From Thioalkalivibrio nitratireducens (lineage in GTDB: Bacteria; Pseudomonadota; Gammaproteobacteria; Ectothiorhodospirales; Ectothiorhodospiraceae): a stretch of 8,073 bases of DNA. The stretch is from positions 1 through 8,073 of the forward strand of contig JAABSN010000157.1 in assembly GCA_011390385.1 (NCBI GenBank). The letters are read 5' to 3'. Below the pieces are notes generated by a model. That model made no database searches. It was not told where the DNA came from and was given only the letters and a program-made list of their open reading frames with translations. Made by a program: the position numbers and the translations under genes. Shown here piece after piece: positions 1-7,054 of this stretch (position 1 is its first letter; every line of letters starts with the position of its first letter).

Positions 1-1
1 C

Positions 2-241
2 TGCTTGCTCGAACCGGACCAGTGGCCCGGGATCTTCCCCGAAATCGTTGCCAGAATGGAGCAGCGGCTGCAGCGGTCGGGTTTCCGGACCGATTACCTG
101 CGTATCCGCCGCGCACGGGATCTGGGGGAACCCAGGGCGGGTGATCATGATCTGATCATTGTGGCTGCAGCATGGCTCGGGGATGTGCGGTTGATCGATA
201 ACCTACGCCTGCGGCATGGTAGGTTTGCCGGTGCCGGGTGA
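2..241 (+). CDS. panC: Pantoate--beta-alanine ligase (pantothenate synthetase), C-terminal part
   Basis: This is the 3' end of panC; the reading frame is already open at the window edge, so the true start lies upstream and a TTG at position 5 is not the start. PanC condenses pantoate and beta-alanine with ATP to make pantothenate in the cytoplasm, the last step of vitamin B5 synthesis. About 79 residues are visible. The segment GFRTDYLRIRRARDL followed by IIVAAAWLGDVRLIDN matches the family's C-terminal lid domain, whose hallmark is AAWLGxxRLIDN. A short tail of about ten residues, rich in Gly, Arg and Ala, follows it and the frame stops at TGA 239-241. panD begins 60 bp downstream on the same strand; PanD makes the beta-alanine that PanC uses, so the pair forms a pathway cluster. 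The identification is firm; nothing can be said about the ATP-binding half, which is outside the window. Confidence 0.93.
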   Translation, partial: CLLEPDQWPGIFPEIVARMEQRLQRSGFRTDYLRIRRARDLGEPRAGDHDLIIVAAAWLGDVRLIDNLRLRHGRFAGAG

Positions 242-253
242 TTCCCTCATAAT
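225..253 (+). promoter_or_regulatory. Probable sigma70-type promoter for panD, inside the end of panC
   Basis: TTGCCG at 225-230 (4 of 6 to TTGACA) and CATAAT at 248-253 (5 of 6 to TATAAT) are separated by exactly 17 bp. Transcription would begin near 260 and give a leader of roughly 40 nt before the panD start at 302. The -35 lies inside panC codons and the -10 just past the panC stop. It could let panD be expressed separately from panC, or simply be a chance match; no experimental evidence is available here. Confidence 0.45.
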
Positions 254-288
254 GCGCCGCACAATAACCGTTGGTTGCCAGCGTCACC

Positions 289-293
289 GGGGA
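289..293 (+). promoter_or_regulatory. Ribosome binding site that fixes the panD start
   Basis: GGGGA at 289-293 lies 8 nt before the ATG at 302. The longer open frame that could start at 275 has no comparable site and would add nine residues absent from the family. The site and the family numbering together support 302 over 275; the immediately following ATG at 305 cannot be fully excluded. Confidence 0.55.
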
Positions 294-301
294 TAGCGCC
301 G

Positions 302-682
302 ATGATGATCACACTGCTTAAGGGCAAGCTTCACAAAGCCCACGTCACACATTGCGAACTCGAATACGAGGGTTCCTGTGCGATCGATATCCTGTTGCTG
401 AAAGCCGCTGGGATCATCCCGTTCGAGCAGATCCAGATCTACAACATCGACAATGGCGAACGCTTCACCACCTACGCGATCGAGGCCGAGGCGGGTTCGG
501 GAGTGATCTCCGTGAATGGCGCGGCGGCGCACAAGGCCGCCGTTGGTCACCGGGTCATCATCTGCGCCTATGGCCAGCTTGATGCGATCGAGGCTCGCGA
601 ATTCACCCCGAATCTGGTCTATCTGGGGGTGGGTAACCGGATTACGCACACCGGTCACGCGATACCTGTGCAGGCTGCCTGA
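302..682 (+). CDS. panD: Aspartate 1-decarboxylase, pyruvoyl-dependent proenzyme
   Basis: PanD decarboxylates L-aspartate to beta-alanine, the partner of pantoate in the PanC reaction. Starting at 302 gives 126 residues, the same length as E. coli PanD, and puts every key residue at the E. coli position. Lys9 is in GKLH, and the self-cleavage site is Gly24-Ser25 in YEGSCAID, where Ser25 becomes the pyruvoyl group. Arg54, Thr57 and Tyr58 are in RFTTYAI, and Asn72 opens NGAAAH. The protein should therefore process itself into a small beta chain (1-24) and an alpha chain that assemble as a tetramer in the cytoplasm. In enteric bacteria cleavage needs the helper PanZ/PanM; no such gene is in this window. 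The gene follows panC by 60 bp with its own likely promoter and converges on ppc, whose stop codon lies 43 bp further on. Start choice rests on family numbering and the upstream GGGGA. Confidence 0.96.
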   Translation: MMITLLKGKLHKAHVTHCELEYEGSCAIDILLLKAAGIIPFEQIQIYNIDNGERFTTYAIEAEAGSGVISVNGAAAHKAAVGHRVIICAYGQLDAIEAREFTPNLVYLGVGNRITHTGHAIPVQAA

Positions 683-725
683 GTCAGTCAACCGGGGCCG
701 GGTCAGATCGGGGCGCACAACGCCT

Positions 726-3566
726 TTACCCGGTGTTGCGCATACCGGCCGCGATGGCGTTGATCGAACGCAGCAGTGGCGACATCCATGGGTTTTCCGG
801 CGTTTCCTCTTCCTCGGCTGCCTCGAGCGTGCGGGATTCCCGCAACAGATGAATCTGGATGCTGTTGAGCGGATCCAGATAGGGGTTCCGCCGCTGTAGC
901 GACAAGGCCAGCAACGGCGTCTCGTCCATCAGTGCGTCGAGCTGCGCAACCAGCAGGACTTCCCGCACGGTGCGTTCGTGCTCATCGCGCACCCGGGAAT
1001 AGATCAGGTCGGCGAGCGTGCGGTCTCCGCAGAGTTGCGTGTACTCCCGGGCGGTACGCATATCCGCCTTGGTCAGGGCCATCTGGCTGTTTGACAGTAG
1101 CGAGCGGAAGAACGGCCACTCCTGGTACATGGTCTGCAGCAGTTCGAGCCGTGCCGGGTCGGCACCGCGCCAGGTTTCCAGCGCGGTGCCGATGCCGTAC
1201 CAGGCGGGCAGGGTGTGGCGCGACTGGCCCCAGCCGAACACCCACGGAATGGCCCGGATCGAAGCCTTGGAACGGTCGCTCTTGCGCCGGTGCGAGGGTC
1301 GAGAACCGATGTTCAGGAACCCGATTTCCTGAACCGGGGTGCTTTCGTAGAAGTAATCGAGCAGACCCGGGGTCTGGTCGACCAGTTTCCGGTAGGTCTG
1401 TTCGCCGTGTTTCGCGAGCTGGTGCATCGTCGTGCGATAGTCTTCGCGATCGCAGGTCGGGGCGCGGATCAGACTGCGGCTGGCCAGGATCAGGCCGGTG
1501 GCGCCCATCCCCAGTTCGTACACGGCGGTCTCGACGTTACTGTACTTGTACGACAATACCTCGCCCTGCTCGGTGAACTTGATGCGCCCCTGTACCGTAG
1601 CGGGCGGTTGGGCAAGAATCGAGTCGTGGGTCGGGCCACCGCCGCGGCCGACGGTGCCGCCACGCCCGTGAAACAGCTGGCAGCGGACGTCAAAGCGGTC
1701 GGTGATCGCGACGATCTTCTTCTGCGCCTCGTAAAGATTCCAGCTCGACGCGAGGATGCCGCCGTCCTTGCAGGAATCCGAGTAGCCCAGCATGACTTCC
1801 TGAATGTTGCCGTTCGCCGCCAGCATGCGCGCATAGCTGGCATTGCCGAGCAGTCCGGTCAGGACCTGCTCCACGTGCAGCAGATCCTCGATGGTTTCGA
1901 ACAGCGGTGCGATCCGTAGCTGGCAGAACGGCTGGTCATCGCTGAAACCGGCAAGCCCGGTCAGGCGTCCCAGCAACAGGACTTCAAGGACATGGGATGC
2001 AGCATGGGTCATCGAGATCACGTAGGTTCCGATTCCCTGAGGGCCCACTTCGCCGCGCATCTCGCGGATCACGTCGAAGACCTGCAGTGTCTCCCGGGCC
2101 GCGTCATCCAGTGTCTGGTCGTCGATTTCGGGAAGCTCGTCCCGGTCGATGAGTTCGCCCAGCAGAGTTAACCGGGCCGGTTCGTCGAGCGCGTCGTAGT
2201 CTGCACCGAGGCCCGTCTGAGCCAGGACTGCCGACACCGTCGCCGTGTGTACCGTCGATTCCTGGCGCACGTCAAGATGGTGCAGGTGGAAGCCGCAGGT
2301 TTCGACCAGTCGAATCAGATCGGTGAGCTCACCTCCTGCGAGGTTGCGTTCTCCGTGGCTGACCAGCGAACCGTGGATCGCCCGGAGGTCGGCCAGAAAC
2401 GCGTCGGCGCCAGTGTAAGCCGAACTGGTCGGCAGAATTGCGGCCTCGCCTGCCAATCGCCGGTCCACGGTCGCCAGGGTTTCCTTCAGGCGATAAGTCA
2501 TGATCTGCAGCTTGCGCCGGTAAGGCTCGGTCTCGTAGCGGTCCATCGAGCCCTGGAACACCGCCGGGGAAATGCTGTTGTCGGCTTCCAGGCTGGCGAG
2601 GAAGTCATCCGACGGCGCGCACATCAGCGACGAGTGGGTCAGTACATTGCGCAGGTACGCGACCCGTTTCAGGTATTCGCGCAGCACCTGCTGCATTGCC
2701 AGTCTGCAGGCCAGCGCGGTGACCCCTGGGGTCACGTTCGGATTGCCGTCGCGGTCGCCCCCGATCCAGGATCCGAAACGCAGGAAGGCGGGGATTTGAA
2801 TCGGCAGGCTGCCATCGGCCTGGGTGCCGTAGGTTCGCCGTACGGCTTTTTCGAGAAACCGGTAAGCGAGCGGGATCGCCTCGAACAGGCTCTCCTCGAA
2901 GTAGAACAGCCCATATTTGATTTCGTCCCTGACCTGCGGTTTCTTCACCCGTACTTCATTGGTGCGCCAGAGGATCTGGATCTGGCTCTCCAGTTCCTCG
3001 ACCAGCAGCTGCCTTTCCGCAATCCCGATTCGTGGCTGGTTGAGGCGATCCGCCGTCTGGAACACACGCCGCTGGTTCTGCATCGTCGTGCGCCGGCGTG
3101 CCTCGGTCGGATGGGCGGTGAATACCGGTGTGTAGCTGAGTTCCGAGAGCAGTTTTTCCAGTTCGGCGGCGGTAATACCCTCCGCGTGCAGATCGCGCAG
3201 CGTACGGTCGAAGGAGCCCACCCACAACGGATCACCACTGCTGACCTGAGCACGGCGCCAACGGTAGAAGATATCTTCCTCGGCGATGTTGACCAGGCTG
3301 AAATAGATGCTGAACGCCCGGATGATGCGCTCGGTCATCTCCGGGTTCTGTCGGACGATGCAGCGCATCATTCGTTGCCGCAGGCGTGGATCCTCGCGTT
3401 TGCGAAGACTCACGAAGCCCTTGCGCAGGGTTTCCACCGCGTCGAATACGGCTTCACCTTCCAGCCTGCGGATGACCCGGCCCAGCAGGTCGCCGAAGAG
3501 ACGTACGCGCGCGCGCAGTTCCCGGTCCTTGGGGAGAAAGCGCTCATCGGTTCGGTTTGGGGTCAT
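726..3566 (-). CDS. ppc: Phosphoenolpyruvate carboxylase
   Basis: Ppc carboxylates PEP with bicarbonate to give oxaloacetate and phosphate, an anaplerotic cytoplasmic reaction feeding the TCA cycle and amino-acid synthesis. The predicted protein has 946 residues, within the bacterial range though longer than the 883 of E. coli. Family motifs are complete: FTAHPTE with catalytic His152 (E. coli H138); GSWIGGDRDGNPNVT at 266-279; YSDSCKDGG with Lys600 (E. coli K546); LFHGRGGTVGRGGG at 631-644 with Arg635 and Arg641 (E. coli R581, R587); TEQGEVLSYKYSN; RAIPWVFGWGQSR at 771-783; and the universal C-terminus MRNTG. Equivalents of the aspartate-inhibition residues are visible (Arg641, Lys833, Arg893, Asn944), so feedback inhibition by aspartate is expected by inference. 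I chose the ATG at 3566 because AAGGA lies 4 nt before it; the frame stays open upstream to 3770 but that stretch holds the promoter and leader hairpin. It lies downstream of glgA on the same strand, 140 bp away, and converges with panD. Confidence 0.98.
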   Translation of the reverse strand: MTPNRTDERFLPKDRELRARVRLFGDLLGRVIRRLEGEAVFDAVETLRKGFVSLRKREDPRLRQRMMRCIVRQNPEMTERIIRAFSIYFSLVNIAEEDIFYRWRRAQVSSGDPLWVGSFDRTLRDLHAEGITAAELEKLLSELSYTPVFTAHPTEARRRTTMQNQRRVFQTADRLNQPRIGIAERQLLVEELESQIQILWRTNEVRVKKPQVRDEIKYGLFYFEESLFEAIPLAYRFLEKAVRRTYGTQADGSLPIQIPAFLRFGSWIGGDRDGNPNVTPGVTALACRLAMQQVLREYLKRVAYLRNVLTHSSLMCAPSDDFLASLEADNSISPAVFQGSMDRYETEPYRRKLQIMTYRLKETLATVDRRLAGEAAILPTSSAYTGADAFLADLRAIHGSLVSHGERNLAGGELTDLIRLVETCGFHLHHLDVRQESTVHTATVSAVLAQTGLGADYDALDEPARLTLLGELIDRDELPEIDDQTLDDAARETLQVFDVIREMRGEVGPQGIGTYVISMTHAASHVLEVLLLGRLTGLAGFSDDQPFCQLRIAPLFETIEDLLHVEQVLTGLLGNASYARMLAANGNIQEVMLGYSDSCKDGGILASSWNLYEAQKKIVAITDRFDVRCQLFHGRGGTVGRGGGPTHDSILAQPPATVQGRIKFTEQGEVLSYKYSNVETAVYELGMGATGLILASRSLIRAPTCDREDYRTTMHQLAKHGEQTYRKLVDQTPGLLDYFYESTPVQEIGFLNIGSRPSHRRKSDRSKASIRAIPWVFGWGQSRHTLPAWYGIGTALETWRGADPARLELLQTMYQEWPFFRSLLSNSQMALTKADMRTAREYTQLCGDRTLADLIYSRVRDEHERTVREVLLVAQLDALMDETPLLALSLQRRNPYLDPLNSIQIHLLRESRTLEAAEEEETPENPWMSPLLRSINAIAAGMRNTG

Positions 3567-3590
3567 GGATTCCTTTCGTCTGGTCTGCAC

Positions 3591-3622
3591 GAACAGGGCC
3601 GGACTTGCGGCCGGCCCTGTTC
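3591..3622 (-). promoter_or_regulatory. Perfect 12-bp stem-loop in the ppc leader
   Basis: GAACAGGGCCGG (3591-3602) and CCGGCCCTGTTC (3611-3622) are exact reverse complements around an 8-nt loop (3603-3610). On the ppc-sense strand the structure would begin about 16 nt after the predicted transcription start and end 24 nt before the ATG, leaving the ribosome site free. There is no T-run on either side, so a classical intrinsic terminator is unlikely. It could stabilise the ppc message, act as an attenuator or end glgA read-through, or be a dyad bound by a protein. Only the symmetry is directly seen. Confidence 0.6.
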
Positions 3623-3644
3623 TGGTTGCGTTCGTCGAAAGCGC

Positions 3645-3650
3645 ATTATA
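3645..3650 (-). promoter_or_regulatory. -10 box of a probable ppc promoter
   Basis: On the minus strand this reads TATAAT, a perfect sigma70 -10 hexamer in otherwise GC-rich DNA, 78 bp before the ppc ATG. No good -35 is found at 16-18 bp (the 17-bp position reads GAGGGT), so the promoter may depend on an activator or be weak. Transcription would start near 3638 and give a leader of about 70 nt containing the 3591-3622 hairpin. It implies that ppc can be transcribed independently of glgA. Confidence 0.45.
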
Positions 3651-3706
3651 ACCCAGTGTTCGCGGGCACCCTCGAGCGTTCCGATCCGGGTGCTGCGCGG
3701 GGGCGA

Positions 3707-5158
3707 TCAGCCCGCGCCGCGCTTCAGGCTGCGATAGAGATCCAGATAGGCAGTGGAACTCGCGTCCCAACCAAAGTCCCGCGCCATGCCGTTACGTATC
3801 ACCATGCGCCAGCGCTCCTGCCCCGACTCGTTGAAAAGCGACAGTGTCCGCTCGATGGCTCCAGTCAACTGCGCAGTGCCGGCAGGGACGAAGCAGAACC
3901 CGGTCGCCGTACCATCCTCCAGGGTCGCGGGATTGGCGTCGATCACGGTGTCCGCAAGACCGCCCGTCGCATGGACGATGGGTGGTGTCCCATAACGCAG
4001 GCTGTAAAGCTGATTCATGCCGCAGGGCTCAAAGCGCGACGGCATCAGGAAAGCATCGGCGCCAGCCTCGACCCGGTGTGCCAAGCCTTCGTTGTAAGCG
4101 ATGACGACACTGCAGGCTTCCGGATAGGTGTGAGCCAGGCTCCGCGCGCGCTCCTCGAACCAGCGTTCACCGCTGCCCACCAGGGCCAGCTGCATGCGAC
4201 CCGCCGCGAGAAAGGGTGCGCAGGACTCCAGCAGCAGATCGATCCCCTTCTGCGAAACCATCCGGCCAACGTAACCGAGCAACGGGGTCTCCTCGCGCAC
4301 CGGGAGTCCCAGTTCCGCCTGCAACGCGGCCTTGTTCCGTGCCTTCCCGGATAGGTCGTCGATACTGTAGTGCGCGGCGAGGTAGCCGTCTTTCTCGGGG
4401 TTCCATTCCCGGTAGTCGACGCCGTTCAGAATGCCATGCAGGCTTCCCGCCCTGGCTCGCAATACGCCGTCCAGTCCCATGCCGGACTCCGGTGTCTGGA
4501 TCTCGCGCGCGTAAGTCGGCGACACCGTGGTGACCAGATCCGAAAAAACCAGGCCGCCCTTCATGAACGAAAGCTGGTCGTGAAACTCGAGTGCCTCCAT
4601 GTGCCAAAGGTCTTCAGGAAGCCCCAGCGCATGGCGGGTGGCACCCGGGAACAGACCCTGATAGGCCAGATTGTGGATGGTGAACAGGGTCCCGGGGCGA
4701 CGCGGCTGGTCACGCAGGAACACGGGAACCAGACCGGTTTGCCAGTCATTCAGGTGCAGGATGTCGGGCGCCCAGTCAAGTTGTGCCTGATCCAGGCTGA
4801 TTGCGGCAATGGCACGGGCGAATGCGGCAAACCGTTGCGGATTGTCCGGCCAGTCGCTGCCGTCGGTTGCGCGATAGGGATCGCCATCCCGTTCGAAGTA
4901 CATGGGCCAGTCGACCAGATAAACCATCACCGAGGTGCCGGGGAGAAGGCCCTGGATCAGGCTCCACGGTGCATCCGCGGGACCGGGGAGACGTGTCGGG
5001 TCGGCGAGGCGGTGGGCCGCACGGGGATAGGCCGGCAGGACCAGGCGCACATCATGGCGACGGCGCTTCAACGCCGTGGGAAGACTCGAGCTGACGTCGC
5101 CCAGACCGCCGGTCTTGACCAATGGAAAGGCCTCACTGCTCGCAAAAAGAATGCGCAT
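3707..5158 (-). CDS. glgA: Glycogen (starch) synthase, ADP-glucose dependent, GT5 family
   Basis: GlgA transfers glucose from ADP-glucose to the non-reducing end of an alpha-1,4-glucan, the chain-lengthening step of bacterial glycogen synthesis in the cytoplasm. The 483-residue protein matches the roughly 477-residue E. coli enzyme. The N-terminal Rossmann domain opens MRILFASSEAFPLVKTGGLGDV, with Lys15 of the KTGGL motif at the E. coli position. HLNDWQTGL is at 135-143 and IHNLAYQG with His162 follows. The C-terminal domain has GYVGRMVSQKG with Arg299 and Lys304, and PSRFEPCGMNQLYSLRYGT at 373-391 with Glu377, again at the E. coli number. The ATG at 5158 is preferred because GGAG lies 6 nt upstream and Lys15 then aligns; an in-frame ATG 13 codons earlier lacks support. 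The gene is divergent from pgi, 82 bp away, and ppc lies downstream. No glgB, glgC or glgP is in the window, so other glycogen genes must be elsewhere if present. Confidence 0.97.
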   Translation of the reverse strand: MRILFASSEAFPLVKTGGLGDVSSSLPTALKRRRHDVRLVLPAYPRAAHRLADPTRLPGPADAPWSLIQGLLPGTSVMVYLVDWPMYFERDGDPYRATDGSDWPDNPQRFAAFARAIAAISLDQAQLDWAPDILHLNDWQTGLVPVFLRDQPRRPGTLFTIHNLAYQGLFPGATRHALGLPEDLWHMEALEFHDQLSFMKGGLVFSDLVTTVSPTYAREIQTPESGMGLDGVLRARAGSLHGILNGVDYREWNPEKDGYLAAHYSIDDLSGKARNKAALQAELGLPVREETPLLGYVGRMVSQKGIDLLLESCAPFLAAGRMQLALVGSGERWFEERARSLAHTYPEACSVVIAYNEGLAHRVEAGADAFLMPSRFEPCGMNQLYSLRYGTPPIVHATGGLADTVIDANPATLEDGTATGFCFVPAGTAQLTGAIERTLSLFNESGQERWRMVIRNGMARDFGWDASSTAYLDLYRSLKRGAG

Positions 5159-5195
5159 GCTCGCTCCGGTGACGCGTTGTATGACCGCGGCTGCC

Positions 5196-5201
5196 ATTGT
5201 A
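5196..5201 (-). promoter_or_regulatory. Possible -10 box for glgA in the glgA/pgi divergent region
   Basis: The minus strand reads TACAAT (5 of 6 to consensus), 37 bp before the glgA ATG, implying a leader of about 30 nt. No recognisable -35 is present at normal spacing. The 82-bp gap between glgA and pgi must carry the start signals of at least glgA and probably pgi; no convincing pgi promoter was identified in it. Confidence 0.3.
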
Positions 5202-5240
5202 GTTTAGGGTGCTTCCATATTTCCTGCCCGAGGTGACGCC

Positions 5241-6911
5241 GTGCCGCAGCCCGATCCCCGCCCGACTGCCTGGTCGAAGCTTGCCGGAGAGCTCGACCGA
5301 TTGCGCGGAGTCTCGCTGCGCGCGCTGTTCGCGGAGGACTCCGGCCGCGCCGAACGCGATGTGCTCGGTGTCGCCGGCCTGAGGCTGGACTGGGCCCGGC
5401 AGCGTCTGGATGCGCCGGCGTGGAACAGCCTCTTTGCACTGGCCGACAGCGCGGATGCAATGGGTGCGCTGAGGCGCCAGCGCGAAGGGGTGCATGTGAA
5501 CACCACCGAGGATCGCGCCGCGCTGCACCTCGCCTTGCGTTTACCGCGCGAAGCCAGTTGCATGGTCGATGGTCATGATGTCGTTGGCGATGTGCATGCC
5601 GTGCTCGATGCGATCGAAGACTTCGTGACAAGCGTTCGGGAGGCTCGTCATGTCGGCTACTCGGGGAAGGCGATCTGCAGTGTCGTCAACATTGGCATCG
5701 GTGGCTCCGATCTCGGGCCCAGGATGGTGTGCAGGGCACTGGCTCCGTTTGCCCCGGCAACGGCCGGAGGCGCGCCGTTGCACATGTATTTCGTGTCCAA
5801 TGTGGATGGCGGCGCACTGGATGCGGTTCTGCGCGAGGTGGACCCGGAGACCACTCTGTTCGTGGTGGCGTCGAAGACCTTCGGGACGCAGGAGACGCTG
5901 ACCAATGCCCGCTCGGCCCGGGCGTGGTTGCTCCAGCATACCGATCATCCGGAGGCTGTCGCACGGCACTTCGTCGCAGTGTCGACCCATGCCGGACGGG
6001 TTCGGGAATTCGGCATCGATACCCGCAACATGTTCGGTTTCTGGGACTGGGTGGGGGGGCGCTATTCGGTGTGGTCGGCGATCGGTCTGCCGATCGCGCT
6101 GTATCTGGGAATGGACGGCTTCCGGGCGTTTCTTGCCGGGGCGCACGCAATGGATCAGCACGTCCTTGAAAGCCCGGCGCGGGAAAATGCCGCGTTGCGC
6201 ATGGCGTTGGTCGATATCTGGAACCACAACATGCTCGGTGCCTGCGCCCGCGTCGTGCTGCCCTACGATGAGCGGCTGCAGTTGCTGCCAGCCTACCTCC
6301 AGCAGGCGGAAATGGAGAGCCTCGGCAAGGGGGTCCGCCATGACGGCTCGCCAGCGGAGCACGACACCGGGGCGCTGGTCTGGGGTGCGGTGGGCACCGA
6401 TGGTCAGCATGCATTCTACCAACTGCTGCATCAGGGCACGCGCTGGGCGCCGACCGAATTCATTGGCGTCGCGCGTCCGGAGCACAGCTTGCCGGCGCAT
6501 CACCCGATTCTGCTTGCGAACCTGGTGGCCCAGGCGGAAGCGCTGGCATTCGGCAAGACTGGAGCCGAAGTTGCGGCGGAAATGGCGGCCGAAGGGTTGC
6601 CGGAGGACGTCATCGACCGCCTCGTCCCACACCGGAGTTTTCCCGGCAACCGGCCGAGCACCGTGATCCTGCTCGAGCGCCTCGACCCGCGCAGCCTCGG
6701 CGCGCTGGTCGCCCTCTACGAGCACAAGATCTACCTGCTGGCCACGATCTGGGGTATCAACGCCTTTGATCAATGGGGCGTGGAACTGGGCAAGCAATTG
6801 GCCGGCCGCGTGCAGGAGGACTTCGCTGCCCAAGGGCGGAGTGTTCATGCGCATGATGCAGCGACCGAAGCCACGATCCAATGGCTGCGTGTACGGCTGC
6901 CTGAGCGCTGA
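5241..6911 (+). CDS. pgi: Glucose-6-phosphate isomerase
   Basis: Pgi interconverts glucose-6-phosphate and fructose-6-phosphate in the cytoplasm, linking glycolysis and gluconeogenesis to glycogen and cell-wall sugar synthesis. The protein has 556 residues (E. coli 549). The two SIS-type sugar-phosphate domains carry the expected motifs: NIGIGGSDLGPRMV at 150-163, SKTFGTQET at 211-219 (phosphate-binding loop), signature DWVGGRYSVWSAIGLPI at 269-285, QQAEMES with catalytic Glu359 (E. coli E355), GTDGQHAFYQLLHQGT with His390 (E. coli H386), and signature GINAFDQWGVELGK ending at Lys518 (E. coli K514). The GTG at 5241 is preceded 5 nt upstream by GAGGTG, a strong ribosome site, which supports this start. 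It is divergent from glgA: glucose-6-phosphate made by Pgi is the precursor of the ADP-glucose that GlgA uses. In Pseudomonas pgi directly follows panD; here ppc and glgA lie between. Confidence 0.98.
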   Translation: MPQPDPRPTAWSKLAGELDRLRGVSLRALFAEDSGRAERDVLGVAGLRLDWARQRLDAPAWNSLFALADSADAMGALRRQREGVHVNTTEDRAALHLALRLPREASCMVDGHDVVGDVHAVLDAIEDFVTSVREARHVGYSGKAICSVVNIGIGGSDLGPRMVCRALAPFAPATAGGAPLHMYFVSNVDGGALDAVLREVDPETTLFVVASKTFGTQETLTNARSARAWLLQHTDHPEAVARHFVAVSTHAGRVREFGIDTRNMFGFWDWVGGRYSVWSAIGLPIALYLGMDGFRAFLAGAHAMDQHVLESPARENAALRMALVDIWNHNMLGACARVVLPYDERLQLLPAYLQQAEMESLGKGVRHDGSPAEHDTGALVWGAVGTDGQHAFYQLLHQGTRWAPTEFIGVARPEHSLPAHHPILLANLVAQAEALAFGKTGAEVAAEMAAEGLPEDVIDRLVPHRSFPGNRPSTVILLERLDPRSLGALVALYEHKIYLLATIWGINAFDQWGVELGKQLAGRVQEDFAAQGRSVHAHDAATEATIQWLRVRLPER

Positions 6912-6972
6912 GTGGTGGCAGCGCCCCCTGCATTGGCATGCAGGCTCCGCATGGCCCACTAGATGGTCCTGT

Positions 6973-7035
6973 GCTTGTAGGCTGCCGTGCAGGCAAAGAT
7001 CCTGCGGCTCCGGCGGCCCATGCGATGTTTCAAGC
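6973..7035 (+). other. Possible nested stem structure upstream of the methyltransferase gene
   Basis: The 143 bp between pgi and the next gene contain no ORF of merit. Three nested pairings can be drawn: GCTTG (6973-6977) with CAAGC (7031-7035); GCTGCCG (6981-6987) with CGGCGGC (7011-7017, one G-U pair); and GCAGG (6989-6993) with CCTGC (7001-7005) around a 7-nt loop. The whole ends 3 nt before the GAGGAGGG ribosome site at 7039-7046. In GC-rich DNA such pairings arise easily, so this is only a candidate structured leader. No known riboswitch consensus was recognised. Confidence 0.2.
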
Positions 7036-7054
7036 CTGAGGAGGGTTCGTACTG

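Noticed and set aside
275..301. An earlier panD start at 275
   Set aside because: It adds nine residues absent from the family and lacks a ribosome site; the 302 start reproduces E. coli numbering, including Ser25.
683..745. A shared terminator between convergent panD and ppc
   Set aside because: Only short, bulged pairings such as GCGC with AAC/GTT can be drawn, and no T-run is present in either direction.
3695..3717. A 7-bp GC stem (GCGCGGG/CCCGCGC) across the glgA stop codon as a glgA terminator
   Set aside because: It overlaps coding sequence and lacks a downstream T-run on the minus strand.
2247..3737. Long open frame of 496 codons on the + strand, antisense to ppc
   Set aside because: It is a shadow of the GC-rich ppc codons, with no recognisable domain and no ribosome site context; ppc itself is unambiguous.
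3567..3770. A 68-residue N-terminal extension of ppc, since the frame stays open to 3770
   Set aside because: It overlaps the end of glgA and covers the TATAAT box and leader hairpin. Its sequence has no family resemblance, and the ATG at 3566 has its own ribosome site.
6927..6944. A 7-bp stem (CCTGCAT/ATGCAGG, 4-nt loop) after pgi as an intrinsic terminator
   Set aside because: The stem is short and no T-run follows, so termination cannot be supported.
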